Shown: positions 35,932 to 48,178, counted from the first letter of the stretch. The stretch is DNA of 64,000 bases from Hygrocybe punicea (GCA_963556145.1 OY744464.1:6237508-6301507); one strand, 5' to 3'. A program made the numbers and translations. The notes: generated from the sequence alone by a model not told the origin.

Positions 35932-37213
35932 TAGTGATGGGGAAGTTCGGTTCGGTCCGGTTTTCGGCCTTTTTGCCCCAAACCGAAACCGAACGGTTCG
36001 GTTCCTACCAAAAAATCCCAAACCGAAACCGAAACCGACGTAAACGGTTTACGTCAGTTTGGTTTTGGTCCAGACGCGGTCTGAACCGCGAACCGCGTGG
36101 GCTGGGGGCCCTCCCTCCCATCTGACCTCGCAAGAGCGCTGCACACGTCAATCGACGTGGCTAGCCTCATTACGAGGTGGGATTGGGGGTTGGTGGGCTG
36201 CACGGCCCTGTCCTAGCGAAACACACGCGTCGAACGCGTGTGTTCCGCCTCGGCTGTTGTCGATTGGGTGTGGTGGTGGTGGTGGTGATGCCCCAACGCG
36301 TCAGACGCGTTGTCCACGCAACGACGGGCGTGTTGGCCCCGCGTTGGTCCTGCGTTGGTTGTTTTCGGCGAGCGCGTGGTGGTGGCGTACGGGCCTCTCC
36401 GCGTGGGTGTCCCGACGCATCATGCGTGTTGTACACGCGCGGCGGGCGGGTTGACCCCGCGTTGGCCGCATTGGTGTTGCATGGTGGTGGTGGTGGTGGT
36501 GGTGGTGTTGCATGGTGGTGGTGGTGGTGGTGGTGGTGTTGCATGGTGGTGGTGGTGTTGTGCCGCGTTCCGTTATATACAAATAAAATCAATAAAAGAA
36601 AGAATAAAAATAACATACCACGAAGGAGCGGGGGTGGATGCACCACCCCCCGCTGCTCGACAACTGCCACTCCACCCCGTTCACGTTCGTTTGCGTGCGC
36701 GCGCGTTGGAGGCGTTGGCGTGTCCGGTGCGGCGTTGATCGCTGCTGTCGTGGTTGTGGCCGTCATGGTGGCAGTCGCTGTCGTTGCCGTCGTGGTGGTG
36801 GTGATGGTGATGGTGGTGATGGTGGTGATGGTGGTGATGGTGGTGTGCGTCAACCTGTTAATGCGTTAGTTAAGTTCGAATAAATATAAATAAAAAACAT
36901 ACGAGGGCGGCAGGGAGTACCCCGCCGCCCGTTTTGTCGACCTCAGGTGCTCCATCGTCCTCGTTTGGCGTACATTGGGGGTGTTGTTGGTGGGGGTTGG
37001 TGAATTTGGGTGACTTTCGAAGTCAGCCAAGTACTGTCGGTTTGCGGTTCAAACTCAGTTTGAAACCGTTTCGGCCCGCGGCCAAATCTCCAAACCGGAG
37101 ACCGAACCGTTCGGTCTCAGCCGAAAATTTGCCAAACCGAAACCGAAACCGGCGGTTTCGGTTCGGTCTAAACCGGGTTTGGGTCGGTCTGAGACCGAAC
37201 TTCCCCAACACTA
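35932..37213. mobile_element. hAT-like non-autonomous element 2, microsatellite-bearing
   Basis: Termini are of the TAGTGwTGGGGAAGTTCGGT type on both strands, with a perfect 8-bp duplication GCATAGAT (35924-35931 and 37214-37221). Subterminal CCGAAAC/GTTTCGG words are abundant. The interior holds GGTGGTGGT runs (36264-36290, 36480-36560, 36790-36845) and two GC-rich hairpins (36626-36659 and 36902-36931). Long open frames across the triplet runs are not taken as genes. Confidence 0.88.
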
Positions 37214-37238
37214 GCATAGATCGGAATCCTGAATGAAC

Positions 37239-38353
37239 TAGTGTTGCCGTAGTTCGGTTCCGAACCTAGCCGAACCCGGTTCAAACCCCGAACCGAACCC
37301 GAGGTTCAGTCTAAGTTCAGCCAAGTGCTGAACCGGACCGTGGGTTCAGTTCCGGGTTTCAAGGCCCGCCGGATTTCCTGAACGGCTCCAAACCGCGTCC
37401 AAACCGCGAACGCAGCTATTTTTACGGTATTTATTTCATTTGTTTTTCGTATTTCTTGACTTACTATTTCGTGTTAAATGGTATCATGTGACCGGCCGTG
37501 ACCGTGTAGCTTTCACGCAACACAACATCAACACTCAACGCGAAGGTCAGTTTCAAGCTTTTCTTAACTTTACTAATGTCATTTGCGACAGGGAACTCGA
37601 CCACGACCACGTCGCGGCCACACCCATCTTGGCACAAGATGGATGCCAACGCCAACCCAATGCCAACGGACGCGCGACAGCTGCAACACCACCACCACCA
37701 CCACCACTACCACCAGCGGCGGCAACAACAACGGCAACGACAACCACGACGGCCAGCAGCAGCAGCAGCAGCAACGGCAACGGCAACGGCAGCGGCAGCA
37801 GCAACGGCCACGACAGCAGCGGCAGCAGTGGCAGCAGCAACGGCGACGGCAGCGGCAGCAACGACGGCAGCAACGACGGCAGCAGTGACGGCAGCAGCAG
37901 CAACAGCGGCAACAGCGGCAACAGCGGCAACAGCAGCAACGCCACGGCAATGGCAGCAGCAGCAACAGCAGCAATGGCAGCAACGGCAGCGGCAGCAGCA
38001 GCAGCAGCAACAACGCCAACGGCCGCAGCAACGGCAGCAACGCGACGGCAGCAACGCGACGGCAGCAGCAGCAGCAGCAGCACCGGACGGCTCCCCCGCA
38101 GCCCAACTACCTCGCGAAGTGTAGCGCCGTATCAATTGATACGTGCCTGCCATTCACGAGGAGAACGGAGCTCACGGGGTGAGCCAACCTCGGTCTGGGT
38201 TCAGACGCGGTCTGAACCCAGACCGAACGCGGCGAGACGGTTCAATGCCGTCCGGGTCCAGGTTTGGCCATGCGCCAAACTGGACCCGAAGTTCAGTTCG
38301 CGGTTCCGCCAAAAAGGCTCGGAACCGGACCGAACTGAACTTCGGCAACACTA
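37239..38353. mobile_element. hAT-like non-autonomous element 3, CAG/CGG-repeat-bearing
   Basis: Termini are TAGTGTTGCCGTAGTTCGGT and the near complement, with a perfect 8-bp duplication GAATGAAC (37231-37238 and 38354-38361). It begins only 9 bp beyond the duplication of element 2. The interior 37680-38090 is a degenerate trinucleotide array rich in CAG, CGG and CAA. It belongs to the same family as the copies at 22.6 and 35.9 kb. Confidence 0.88.
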
Positions 38354-38951
38354 GAATGAACCGGCGTCTGGGCAAATCACGATGAGCTGTTTATGTTTCG
38401 TGTAACGGATGGTGAAATCTTACTAGTGGGGAAAGAAGATTCATTGGGTATCTGCTCGGTGCTGGCTGGATTTTTGAGTCCAAAATGTGCGCCATCCATC
38501 GCTGTGTCCAGCCGGGCGTAAGTTACATTGTCGAAAAATGGCATATGGTAGTCCAGCGTGTCCGAGTCGGCCGAGTCAGTGAAGGCAGATTCTATGGCCT
38601 CGGGAGCCACGCAACGAGGCAGAAATGGCTCCCTCTCCTGGCCCAGGGTAGGTAGGTTTGGAAGCGGAGGGCATTGTACGATTGGTGCAGGAAAGAGTAG
38701 TGACTCATATGCCCCGGTGTCGCACTGACTGGAATAGTTGTCAGAAAACGAGTCCATCATAATGACAGCTGCCAGAAGCCGAGGAGGAAGGCCCGGGGAC
38801 GTGCGCACCAGTGTAAAACAATAAATATCCAGATATATAAAGGCTTGCTCATCAAGATGGTCAACGGCGAACTTCTGATCAGGGGTAGCTATTCAATGGT
38901 TACCACATAGTTTTGATACCTGAGCAGACGTGAGCCCAATACGGATGTGAC

Positions 38952-39335
38952 ATGACTCCCCCCCTTTTCAAGGCACTACAATTGCTTTCCTCCCACCACG
39001 ATCGCCCAGCATCCATGAACTGTTCTCTAGCATCTTCTAATTTTCCTCCGCCTCATTCTCCTAATTCCTCCCATTCCGGGGGATCCCACTATGCCCTTTC
39101 CCCGATCGACGTATTCCCACGTCCGAGCTGGGACGAATTATCACGGCGGCACAATATACCGCTGACTCTGCATGCTATGGACGAATTGGACTGGATGGGT
39201 GTAGCCTATGCATATGAAGCATGAGGGGCTATTGAAGACGAACTACACCTTGCCGAAAAACGCTATCGCCAACAACTCATCGTAGCAAGGACATACGAGT
39301 TGCGGTTCTTGAAAGCAAAAGATAAACTTCAATGA
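38952..39335 (+). pseudogene. Small Ser/Pro-rich protein with early stop
   Basis: A frame from ATG 38952 with a Ser/Pro/His-rich N-terminus, a LSPIDVFPRPSWDEL segment and an acidic helix. TGA at 39222-39224 interrupts it, but the same frame continues with a strongly helical charged segment (ELHLAEKRYRQQLIVARTYE) to TGA 39333-39335, so the first TGA is best read as a mutated CGA. Family unknown. Confidence 0.4.
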
Positions 39336-40068
39336 ATGGACCAAAAACTTGGCGTGATCGTCAACGTTGCCCTGAAGGAAGTCTCTGACCAACGGAATAC
39401 AAGCTTCCCTACACGTTCCTCGCCTCGGAGCGGTGAGAATTGCAATTGCATATGGCTTGTGAAAGTCAGCCTTAATAACGGTGATACATGTAGGTGGATG
39501 GTATGAGAAGATGGACGAGATGACTTGTGTCGACGTCGGCTTGAACTTGGAATGCGGGCTGCTGCTAGGGTAGAACAAGTGCCAGTGAGTAGTTTTCACA
39601 CTGCATACACGATGATGCTCATTTCCATTTCGTCGAGCTTCAACTTCAGGTTTGTTTTGGAAGGATATATATACTTGGGAGACGTTGATCCATTATGAGG
39701 TAGCGTGTCGTGATGATTACTTGCTTATTTATGTAGCTCTGTATTCCAAATTTTTTCTTCGTACGTCCACCGAAAATTTTACTGAGTGATTATGAGCGTT
39801 CTGGAACCTTGTTCCAATTGGTGTTGCATTTTGCAGTCGATCGGTAGGTTCAAGTTGCTGCTGATGGCACTTCTGGTATATCTTGGCCTCCACGGCCTGA
39901 CCATCTCTTTTGAGTAGAAGGGGTGTGTAGCCCGAAACGAGGTATGTGAATCGTTTCACTGCGGCCAGATTCACCGTAAAGTGCAGCCATCATGATGGAT
40001 GCTCGTCTCACACTTGTAGCTGTGTTTACCGGAAACAAACAGAAAAAATGTTATTCAAAGACAATACG
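39336..40068. other. Region with unassigned minus-strand frames
   Basis: Minus-strand frames at 39243-39599 and 39729-39974 have neutral composition and could be exons, but I found no consistent chain or motif. No repeat structure was seen. Confidence 0.3.
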
Positions 40069-41008
40069 CTAAACTTCATCTTCCATAGTCAAGTCAATGA
40101 CATTCTGTCCCCTAGAGATGTTGCCAGAACAGTCGCCATTGTCTGAAGTGAGATCGATGATGGCTGCGACATGTGACTTTTGAGCCATAACAATTGCACA
40201 AAGATGGTCGACGAAAACTCTGCGTGTCATAATTAAACCACAATGGCACTTCGCAAAGAGGTTGCTGAACTTGGCATTGGAGAGACCAGGTCTGGCCGAA
40301 GAGTCTAACCTCAGGAGTTGATTTAGCGGAGACTCAGGGGCCACTTCCACTCTCTCATGTGTCGGGATAGCCATATATCCACCTGGAAACCCTGAAATCG
40401 GTGTAATATTGTCACGGTACATTAAGAAGAGAGGCTCCTACTCACCATTATACCGCCAATCCGCCATAAATCCTGCAACAGGTGGTCTGGACAGGTGAAA
40501 AACTGGAGGCGGAGCCGGTACTCCAAAGGCTGTTAATTTTACTAAATAGTTAGCACTGACAAGTAAGGATCATGGATTTGACGCACGCCGAACAGGATAC
40601 TTGCACAGCAGCAGACCTCTGTGTGTATATAAACATTCAAAGCAGACTATACAGAAGTTGAGAAAAAGTCAGACGCTAAAATCTGTTAGGGCTCACTGAC
40701 TTAGATAGCCACAACTATTGGAGGCGCAACCAGCCACATATTCGCCGGAATATTGACCATGAATGGCCAGGTATATAGCGCACTCGGTGTAACTAAATTC
40801 ATTCCCATCTCCGCAGCATGGACAAAGACAGCAGGGAGCTCTAAAGTGATGGCTGATATGGTAGGCGGAGAGGTTTGACAGAGTAACCCGTTCTCCTGTA
40901 AGGGCAACAGGCCTTGGAGCAGCAAGCCCAATGAACATCAATCAGCGCTGATTCATATGACTTGGACATACCAGAACCAAAGGGTAAGATCACCTGCTGT
41001 GGGATCAT
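40069..41008 (-). CDS. Cys-rich protein with two C-terminal SUMO-interaction-like motifs
   Basis: Probable start at ATG 41008-41006 (MIPQQVILPFG). The next block, about 40.93-40.70 kb, codes for a GLAAPRPV segment and a Cys-rich stretch (CCLCPCC, then spaced Cys ending CASNSCGY). A further exon at about 40.54-40.45 kb and a last exon at about 40.39-40.07 kb follow, joined by a GTGAGT...CAG intron. The last exon contains a C-x-C-x10-H-x2-C cluster that could bind zinc, then IIDLTSD and VIDLTMED just before the stop at 40071-40069. The hydrophobic-hydrophobic-Asp-Leu-Thr core followed by acidic residues is the classic SUMO-interacting motif. Some splice sites between the first and second blocks are unclear. 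Function is unknown; SUMO binding is inference. Confidence 0.5.
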
Positions 41009-41223
41009 AGTGGAGTATTAGTGCTGAAAGTAATCGCTGTTGGCGTTGGATGCGATTGAGATAGCGGTTGTACAGTTGAGTAGTCACGGTGGACATTGGA
41101 ATTGCTCACCGGTATCTGAGGTGCTGAACTGCAGCTTTTTAGCTGCGGGTACCATTCATTTGCCACTGAGTTCAGAAGCAGTCGAGAAAACCACTTAAGG
41201 GAAATAATTTGGTGAACAGCCAA

Positions 41224-42475
41224 AATGGACATTTGAGCAGTCGAGATGAGGCCGTACTCTCGGGCTCAAGTGCTTCAAGTGGACGTGACGATTAAATGTC
41301 CACAACCGTCAAACGCTCAGCGCTCCCTAGATTATTTGTCTAATGCTCAGCGCTCGGCAATGCTTGGCCTAAAAAAACCCGTTTGACCGTCTTGGTGGCG
41401 AATAGTTACCTTATTCTCATCGTGCTCTCTCCTGACAACCATGATAAATACTAGCTATGCAGCTCCAGCATTTCCAAAGTATCAACCCACACAGGGCATC
41501 TCCAGTATGACTCTGAGCGACAGCTTTTGTCCATCATTGAAACCCAAACCTTTCAACATCACTTCGGCTGAGATTCGAGACGCATTTAAATTGACACCTC
41601 AGTCGGATACACTGCGAAATCGTGTTGCTTTCATTTCTCCGACCCTCTCCGAGTCCAATGGTTTTATAGGGAACCAATTAGAGTACTTTGAATGCCACGG
41701 ATACCTCCCAAGGTATCAGTCTCCTGTGCTATCAAATCCTAGCCCGAATAATGATGCAAAGAGGAGAGAGCATCGGGTGGTACGAAAAAATTGTGTCCGT
41801 TGTTTTTCCAACCTTTCTCACCAAGACTTGCACAGTTCGAGTCGGTCACCACCTTCAGGAAACGTACTCGCACGCATCATGGAGACAGTTCTGATGAGGA
41901 GAATAGTCCATCAGGATTGAAACCAGCCAAGCAACGACGGGGGAGTTACAATCTGGCCCAAGCTATTGATAATTTGGCATTGCAGGAGTCAAAGGAAGAG
42001 TTTCGTCACCGCGCGGCTTTGGAGAAGAAACTGGTGGAGTTCGCGCGTCAGAACTTGAAGAAGATGCAGGCTATTCAACGAGAGATTGTGTCCTTTATGT
42101 TCGAGCCATCATTCACTCATGATCGCTGCTATTGCCTCACATAATAAAGCTTATTCGCCTTCACCCTCTTAGAATTCTGTGACATGTATCTACTCTCACC
42201 CGGGTATGTAGTATATTCTTGTTGATCCCCCTCCAACCCGTCCTCCTCCATCAGGCTCCATGTACCTTTGAATATATTATTTTTGCCTGCTGTAGTCCGC
42301 CGCGTCATGAGAAAAAAAAGCCAAATATGGACATTCGAGCAGTCGATGATTAAACGTGATTCAATGTGTAACGTTCGAGCAGTCAATGAGGCCATTCTCT
42401 CGGCCGCTAGCTCTCGGGCTCAAGCGCTCAGCGCTCAACACATAAACATGATGAGTGTCCATTCAGTCGTCAAGT
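41224..42475. repeat. Pair of related ~130-bp direct repeats
   Basis: 41224-41356 and 42325-42475 share, in the same orientation, TGGACATT-GAGCAGTCGA, a TCTCGG word, CTCGGGCTCAAG and CTCAGCGCTC. They flank the two-exon gene at 41.44-42.14 kb and precede the second Plavaka gene. They may be solo remnants of one repeat or bracket a small unit. Confidence 0.55.
41441..42144 (+). CDS. Two-exon basic/coiled-coil protein, function unknown
   Basis: Exons 41441-41779 and 41836-42144, with a 56-bp GTACGA...CACAG intron that joins them in frame, giving 215 residues. The N-terminal part is Pro/Ser-rich. The second exon begins with a basic nuclear-localisation-like FRKRTRTHH segment, an acidic DSSDEE patch and KQRR, then a long charged helix (LALQESKEEFRHRAALEKKL). 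This suggests a nuclear, perhaps DNA-associated protein, but I recognise no family. It lies between two related direct repeats, 550 bp upstream of the Plavaka gene on the same strand. Confidence 0.5.
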
Positions 42476-42695
42476 CTATCGAATTTGAGGTTTATGTTGT
42501 GCATGGAGATTTTATGCACTACGAGCTTATACCTTATCCGAGCCCATGTTGGCCAGCTCAGCTGGGCTCCGATATCTTTCATTTACATCTGTCACCGGTA
42601 CTTTTTCAACTTTGAGCATCGTAACTGAGTCGCTTTCGCATAATATTCGAGTTGCACGGTCAGACCACGATCATGCTACTGGACCCGCAACATAC

Positions 42696-45600
42696 ATGAA
42701 CTTGAACGAGAATGCCTTGTTATGTTGGTGCGGAAGGTCATTCTCCGAGTCCGGTCCTCTGAAGAGTCACCAGAACAGTTGTCAAAAGAATAAAAGGCGA
42801 TTGAGTGGGACTTTGGCCAAGGCGAAAGAATTATGGACGAAGAGGAAAAGACGACGACTTGAAGATTTGACAGGACCTGGAAGTGGCCAGTCGTTCCCGG
42901 ATGAACTCAGAGTGGTAGACATTGAGCCGGCTGAGCTTGTCATTGAGGCTCCTGTTAATGTTGTGGTGGTGTGTTTATTCTCAAAGTGGCCATATACCTT
43001 ATCCGAACTCATTAAAATTTCTCAGATTGAGTCGGTGATTCGACAAGGCGTAGATGGTGAACTGTCCCGAGAGAGCACGACCATTCTTGCCAACGACGTG
43101 GGTTTATTTTGGTTTGGATGATGTCTTATAATAACTAATATATCTTTTATGATCCAGCACCTGCCAGAGGATGATGGCCATCTGTCTCTAGCAGAGCGAA
43201 GGTCGCGAAGGAATACTCGGCTGCCGAAGCGGTTCCGGGATGTCTTGCCACAGCCACTACCGCTCCTCCCACCAGCTGAAAATGTCTTACAATCAACATC
43301 ACCACCACTGCCACCTGTTCCGCTTCCGCCAACACCATCTTCTCTTTCAGGGGAATCTGCGAACCAATCGCTAGCCTCACGTGTCTTTCGGATATTCCGG
43401 ACGCCTCGAAATCTCTTCGGTCTTTTCAGACAGTACCGCTCGGACAAACTGCCGTCTCATGACCCTGAAGAACATGTTGATTTACACAATCTATTCGAGG
43501 AACACGCTCCGTCATGGGATTCGGGCCAGACTGATGCAACCACTTCATGGCCTCGGCTTCAAGGTGAAGATACTTTCTATCCTTATTCAAACGAGAGTTC
43601 ATTCCGTCTTGGCACATGGTACTGGAACAATGGCATCCAAAAATCCCGTGAGAGTTTCTCCGAACTTCTACGCATTGTTGGGGACCCCAAGTTCTGTCCA
43701 GAAGATGTGCGACGCACCCAATGGAGGAAGAGTGACACTAAACTAGGCAGAAATGATTTTGATGGAGAAGATGGTGTAAATGAAGCGGAGGATGCAGAAT
43801 GGGAGGATGAAGATGCTGGATGGAAGAGCACGCCCATCAATATCTCTGTTCCTTTCCATCACAGAACGAAGACGCCTGGCCCACAGAATTATCTCATAGG
43901 CCATCTTTATCACCGATCCCTCGTCTCCGTCATTCGCGAAAAGCTTGCAAATGCCGAACACATGTGGCACTTCCACTATGAGCCATTCGAGTTATTCTGG
44001 CAACCTTTTGACACACGTCCTGAAGTACAGGTGCACAGGGAACTTTACACGTCACCCGCCTTTTTGGATGCTCATCGCGAGCTCCAAGAAATGCCAGGAG
44101 AACCCAGGTGCAATCTCCCAAGGGTCATGGTAGCTATGATGTTCTGGTCCGATGCCACCCACTTGACATCCTTTGGGAATGCAAAACTGTGGCCATGTTA
44201 TCTTTACTTCGGGAATGAATCCAAGTATCGCCGTTGTAAACCTACTTGTCATCTCTGCAACCACGTAGCCTATTTCCAGTCGGTGAGTCGGCAGTATTTG
44301 TACCTTATGTTTTGGGTCTTCTCTGATTATATTTCCAGCTTCCGGACGTGTGTAAGGACTTTGCCACTGAGAATCTGAATGGAACACGGCCCAGTCAAGC
44401 TTTCATGACACACTGTCGGCGTGAAGCACTACAAACACAATGGGACATAATCCTGGATGATGAATTCTTGATGGCCTATGAGCATGGCATCGTGATTCAG
44501 TGTTCTGATGGAATCGCACGCCGATTTTATCCGCGAATTGTTACATACTCGGCCGATTATAAAGAGAAGTATGTATTGTTTTTTCCTGTCCCAAGTCATA
44601 AGCTGAATATCTTCTCTTTACTTTAAGAGTCATCCTCGCCACCATTCGTGATCTAGGATAGTGCCCTTGCCCCTGCTGCCTCATACCTCTCAATCTTGTA
44701 CAAAATATGGGAATGGCACGAGACATGAACCAACGTCAAACACTTTCTCGTGTGGACGATACGGCCAGGAGGCGCAAGGTTGAAACTGCTCGAGATATCA
44801 TCTACAAAAAAAACTACGCCGTCAACAGTGATGCAGTGGAAACAATCTTGAAGGAACAATCATTGGTGCCTACGTCTGTAAGTGTGTGTTGAATGCAAAT
44901 GCAAATGGAAGCTGAACAATGAATACAGAATGCGTTCTCTAGCAAGCTTGCGCAGTTTGGCTTTGCTTTGTTTGTGATGTTTGTAGTTGACATCATGCAT
45001 GAATTTGAGTCGGGTATCTGGAAAGCCCTTTTTATTCACCTTCTTCGAATGCTGGAAGCTGTGGACAAGATGCTGATTGATGAACTGGATCGACGGTTAG
45101 TGATGGTCAGCGATGATAAACCGTATGACATTGAGTTGCCCATAACTTTAGGCAGATATCGACTTTCGGCAGAGACACCATCAGACGATTTTTGGCCAAT
45201 GTGTCCGAATTGAAAAAATTGGCTGCTCGAGACTTTGAGGATATTTTGCAGGTTCGCATTCTATATCTCGTCATTAACAACCAACTGATCTGGAATAATA
45301 GTGTGTAATACCGGTGTTTGATGATCTACTTCCCGAGCCACACAACAGCGATATTTTACGCTTACTGTTCGTCTGTGCACATTGGCATGGCCTAGCAAAG
45401 CTCCGCATGCACACCGACCATACCCTCGAGATTCTTGATGAGACCACTGTCCGCATTGGTGCCGAGTTTCGGGCCTTTGTTGGCAAAACTTGCCCGGCTT
45501 TCGACACGCGAGAGCTGAGTCGCGAAGTAGAGGCACGTAAACGCCGCGAGAGGAAGAAAGTGCAAACCCAAGCACAGTTCAGGGACACCGTGCACAACTG

Positions 45601-47052
45601 CTCCGCAGATGTGGAAAGCTTGAATGCAAATGGACCACGACAAAAGAAGTTCAATCTTGAGACATACAAGTACCACGCCCTGGGTGATTATGCCAACACA
45701 ATTCGTCGATATGGCACTACTGATTCTTACTCTACAGAACCTGTAAGTGTGTTGGCTTACTTATGGTTTATTCATCATGGCGTCATGCATTCATACAGGG
45801 TGAGCTTGAGCACCGCACGCCAAAGGCCCGATACAAGCGCACGGACAAAAAATCGTTCACCAAACAGTTAACTAGAATTGAACGCAGGGAGGCTCGGCTT
45901 CGCCGTTTACAGGACAAATTGGCCAGCAAGAAGGGATCGGATGAAGTGGTGGCCAAGACACCACAGGAACACCACCATATCGGTGCTTCTCAATGCCACT
46001 ACAAGCATATAGGCACCTTTATCCAGAGAAACTCTGGAGACCCAGCAGTCAAGGTGAGTGTGGTGACCAAAAGTGAAGGCCCATACTGAAATTCGTTTGT
46101 CTGAAGGGGTTTCTGCCCAAGCTCAAAAAGCACCTTCTTGCTCATATCCTGGATGGTAACGATGTTCTGTGTGACCAGAGTGGCTGCAGCTTCGACTCAG
46201 TTTTGTTCAAGCATGATCGCATGTACGAACACAACATTATGCACATCAACTACACAACATACGACATTCGACGGTCGCAAGATGTGGTGAATGCGTCCAC
46301 GTCGCATTGTAACATCATGGTTCTGTCTAACTGTGACAGTGATCAAATCTCGAACCAGCCTCATCCGTTCAAGTACGCCAGAGTTCTTGGTGTTTACCAC
46401 GTTAACGTCGTCTACGTCGGCCCTGGGATGGTTGACTATCAACCCCGTCGAATGGAGTTTTTATGGGTACGATGGTACCGCCGTATAGAGTCAATCAGGG
46501 CTGGCTGGGACACATTCAAACTGCACCGTGTCCAGTTTCCGCCCATAGCTGATGAAGAGGCCTTTGGGTTCATTGACCCCTCCGACATTCTGAGAAGCTG
46601 TCACATAATCCCAACATTCTCTATGGGGAAGTGTCATCTCGATGGCCGTGGTTTATCATGCTGCGCCGGAGATTCATTAGATTGGGTTGCATATTATGTG
46701 AACCAGTGAGCATGCTAACGATTATATCGACCAGCGTCTCTCAATCCTATTCCACAGATTTGTGGATCGTGATATGCTCATGCGGTACATCGGTCTCGGA
46801 GTGGGACATGTATATGCTCCGCATGCACACTCTCACAATTCTTCGGAACGATCACAGGAACAATGTTTGGAAGAACTCAATCAGGAACATTTGGATCGCG
46901 ACAGCGAGCATCATTTATTGGGCTCCAGCAGTACTGCTGAGCAGGATCACCTTGACAACATTTCAGACAATAGCAATTTTGACGACTCAGACGATTCGTC
47001 CACTAATGAAGATGACGAAGAGGACTGCGCGATGGCGGAGATGTATGGCTGA
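42696..47052 (+). pseudogene. Plavaka transposase copy 2, one nonsense codon
   Basis: Starts at ATG 42696 with a C-x-C-x-x-F...H...C zinc-finger-like segment (LLCWCGRSFSE), a basic stretch, and Pro-rich linker exon from about 43159. The core blocks are MMFWSDATHLTSFGNAKLWP (44.14 kb), HCRREA and DDEFLMAYEHG (44.4-44.5 kb), RRFYPRIVTYSADY (44.52 kb), VVDIMHEFESGIW (44.99 kb), and C-terminal NYTTYDIRR (46.25 kb) and MEFLWVRWYRR blocks, with an acidic tail ending at 47052. Introns occupy the same places as in copy 1. The only break I see is TAG at 44659-44661, replacing one codon just before the CPCPCC segment. The copy therefore looks young. It may be translated from an undamaged sister elsewhere in the genome. 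Confidence 0.85.
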
Positions 47053-48178
47053 TGAGTACATACTTAAGAAACAAAATTGAAGCAATGGGATCAAGCTAAT
47101 CCGTCTAAATGGTTACTCCCCGACTCGCACGTCCTTTCGTCCTACTTGGATCCTTTTCGATATGTTATTCCATTTGCCGAAATATATATAGACGTGGTGC
47201 TGACCCTGTTATAAAGGTGAGCATCGAGAATGGCCATTAAATAAATGACTTACAAATTCAGCTAGGGCCACATAGCTGCTCCCACGCCATTCACCCTCGT
47301 AAAACACTTCGACGTAGTCGTGTGGCTGCCAACATTGTCAATTGACGCATCCCAACGCTCCGATCACACACTGAAAACTGAGCCTCGCTAACGGCGGCAC
47401 GACCGGCTATGGAGATGGCTGCCGGCCGACATTTGGTAGACTGGGGAAACGTTAAGCCATGTATGTGCTAAGAGAATTGAAGGACAAACCTTGGATTTAA
47501 CTTTGGGCATGTTATGAGACTGAAGAAGCGGGATAGGGTATGAGTGGAGACAAAAGACGCAAAAGGAAAGAAGTCACGCAACGGTCAATTATCGGGAAAG
47601 CAGCTGAAGGACCACTTGCAATAAAGGTTCGCAAACTTCACATACCAACTCTGCCAGGCTCTCACCACGCATCCGTCAACATGGTCTCGTCCGAATTGTC
47701 ACGGTGACCTACCAGCTTCAAGTTCGGCTTCCCGTTTAAAATGTAGTTAAGGTGAACATTGATTGACACGTCGTTGCATTCTCACTACCAACTACAAAGG
47801 TAATTGTATGTTGCTCTGGATCTTTCGTGAGTCCTGAAATTCAATATCTACGCCTTCCACTTTTGTTGGGTATGCATGAGTCTCCAAATGAAATGGTCTC
47901 CGCCTCCGACATGCTACATTCGAACTTTTGGGGCAGATATTCTTTTCAGGTTTGTTTTGCACTTGCCGGCCTCCAAGCAATAGTGGGAACAGAAAACTAT
48001 AGATGGATCCAAATTAGGCTTCTCTACCGCTCGAGATCTTAGATGGATCTTATCCATATTTGGTTCGCATGTTCATACCAAACGTATAAAAACGGCTGTC
48101 GTCCTCCAGATAGTCATGATGTCGGACGAAGAAAATTCCTCTCTAAATACTACCATCAGGCAAAAATGACCAGGAGCG
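47053..48178. other. Spacer between Plavaka copy 2 and DUF6698-like gene
   Basis: No gene recognised. One 71-codon frame at 47827-48042 has no motif. The 3' end of the Plavaka element presumably lies here, but I could not find complementary termini. Confidence 0.4.

Larger units (their letters stand above)
34326..38808 (-). pseudogene. Unrecognised gene(s) interrupted by two hAT-like elements
   Basis: Minus-strand coding blocks run from ATG 38808 to about 38362, stop at the hAT-like elements 35932-38353, and resume at 35923-35636 and 35583-35330 (joined by a GTAGGT...CAG intron), then 35.38-35.14, 34.74-34.6 and 34.56-34.37 kb. The composition is normal (for example DDEAMDNQLECGIKGFRDKYPD). 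I do not recognise the family and cannot exclude two adjacent genes. Breaks: TGA at 38379-38377, a frame change near 35385, and TGA at 34547-34545 before an arginine-rich continuation. Both TGA codons are consistent with mutated CGA. Unspliced, inserted and shifted, it should not be functional. Confidence 0.45.

Noticed and set aside
36170..36883. Overlapping 140-230-codon frames in hAT-like element 2
   Set aside because: They follow GGT/GTG triplet runs and overlap on both strands; the element ends and target duplications show it is a non-coding element. GTATGT donor-like words on the minus strand are not sufficient.
37440..38354. 304-codon plus-strand frame in hAT-like element 3
   Set aside because: Most of it is a Thr/Ala/Ser/Gly run from the CAG/CGG array, and the frame ends inside the terminal repeat.
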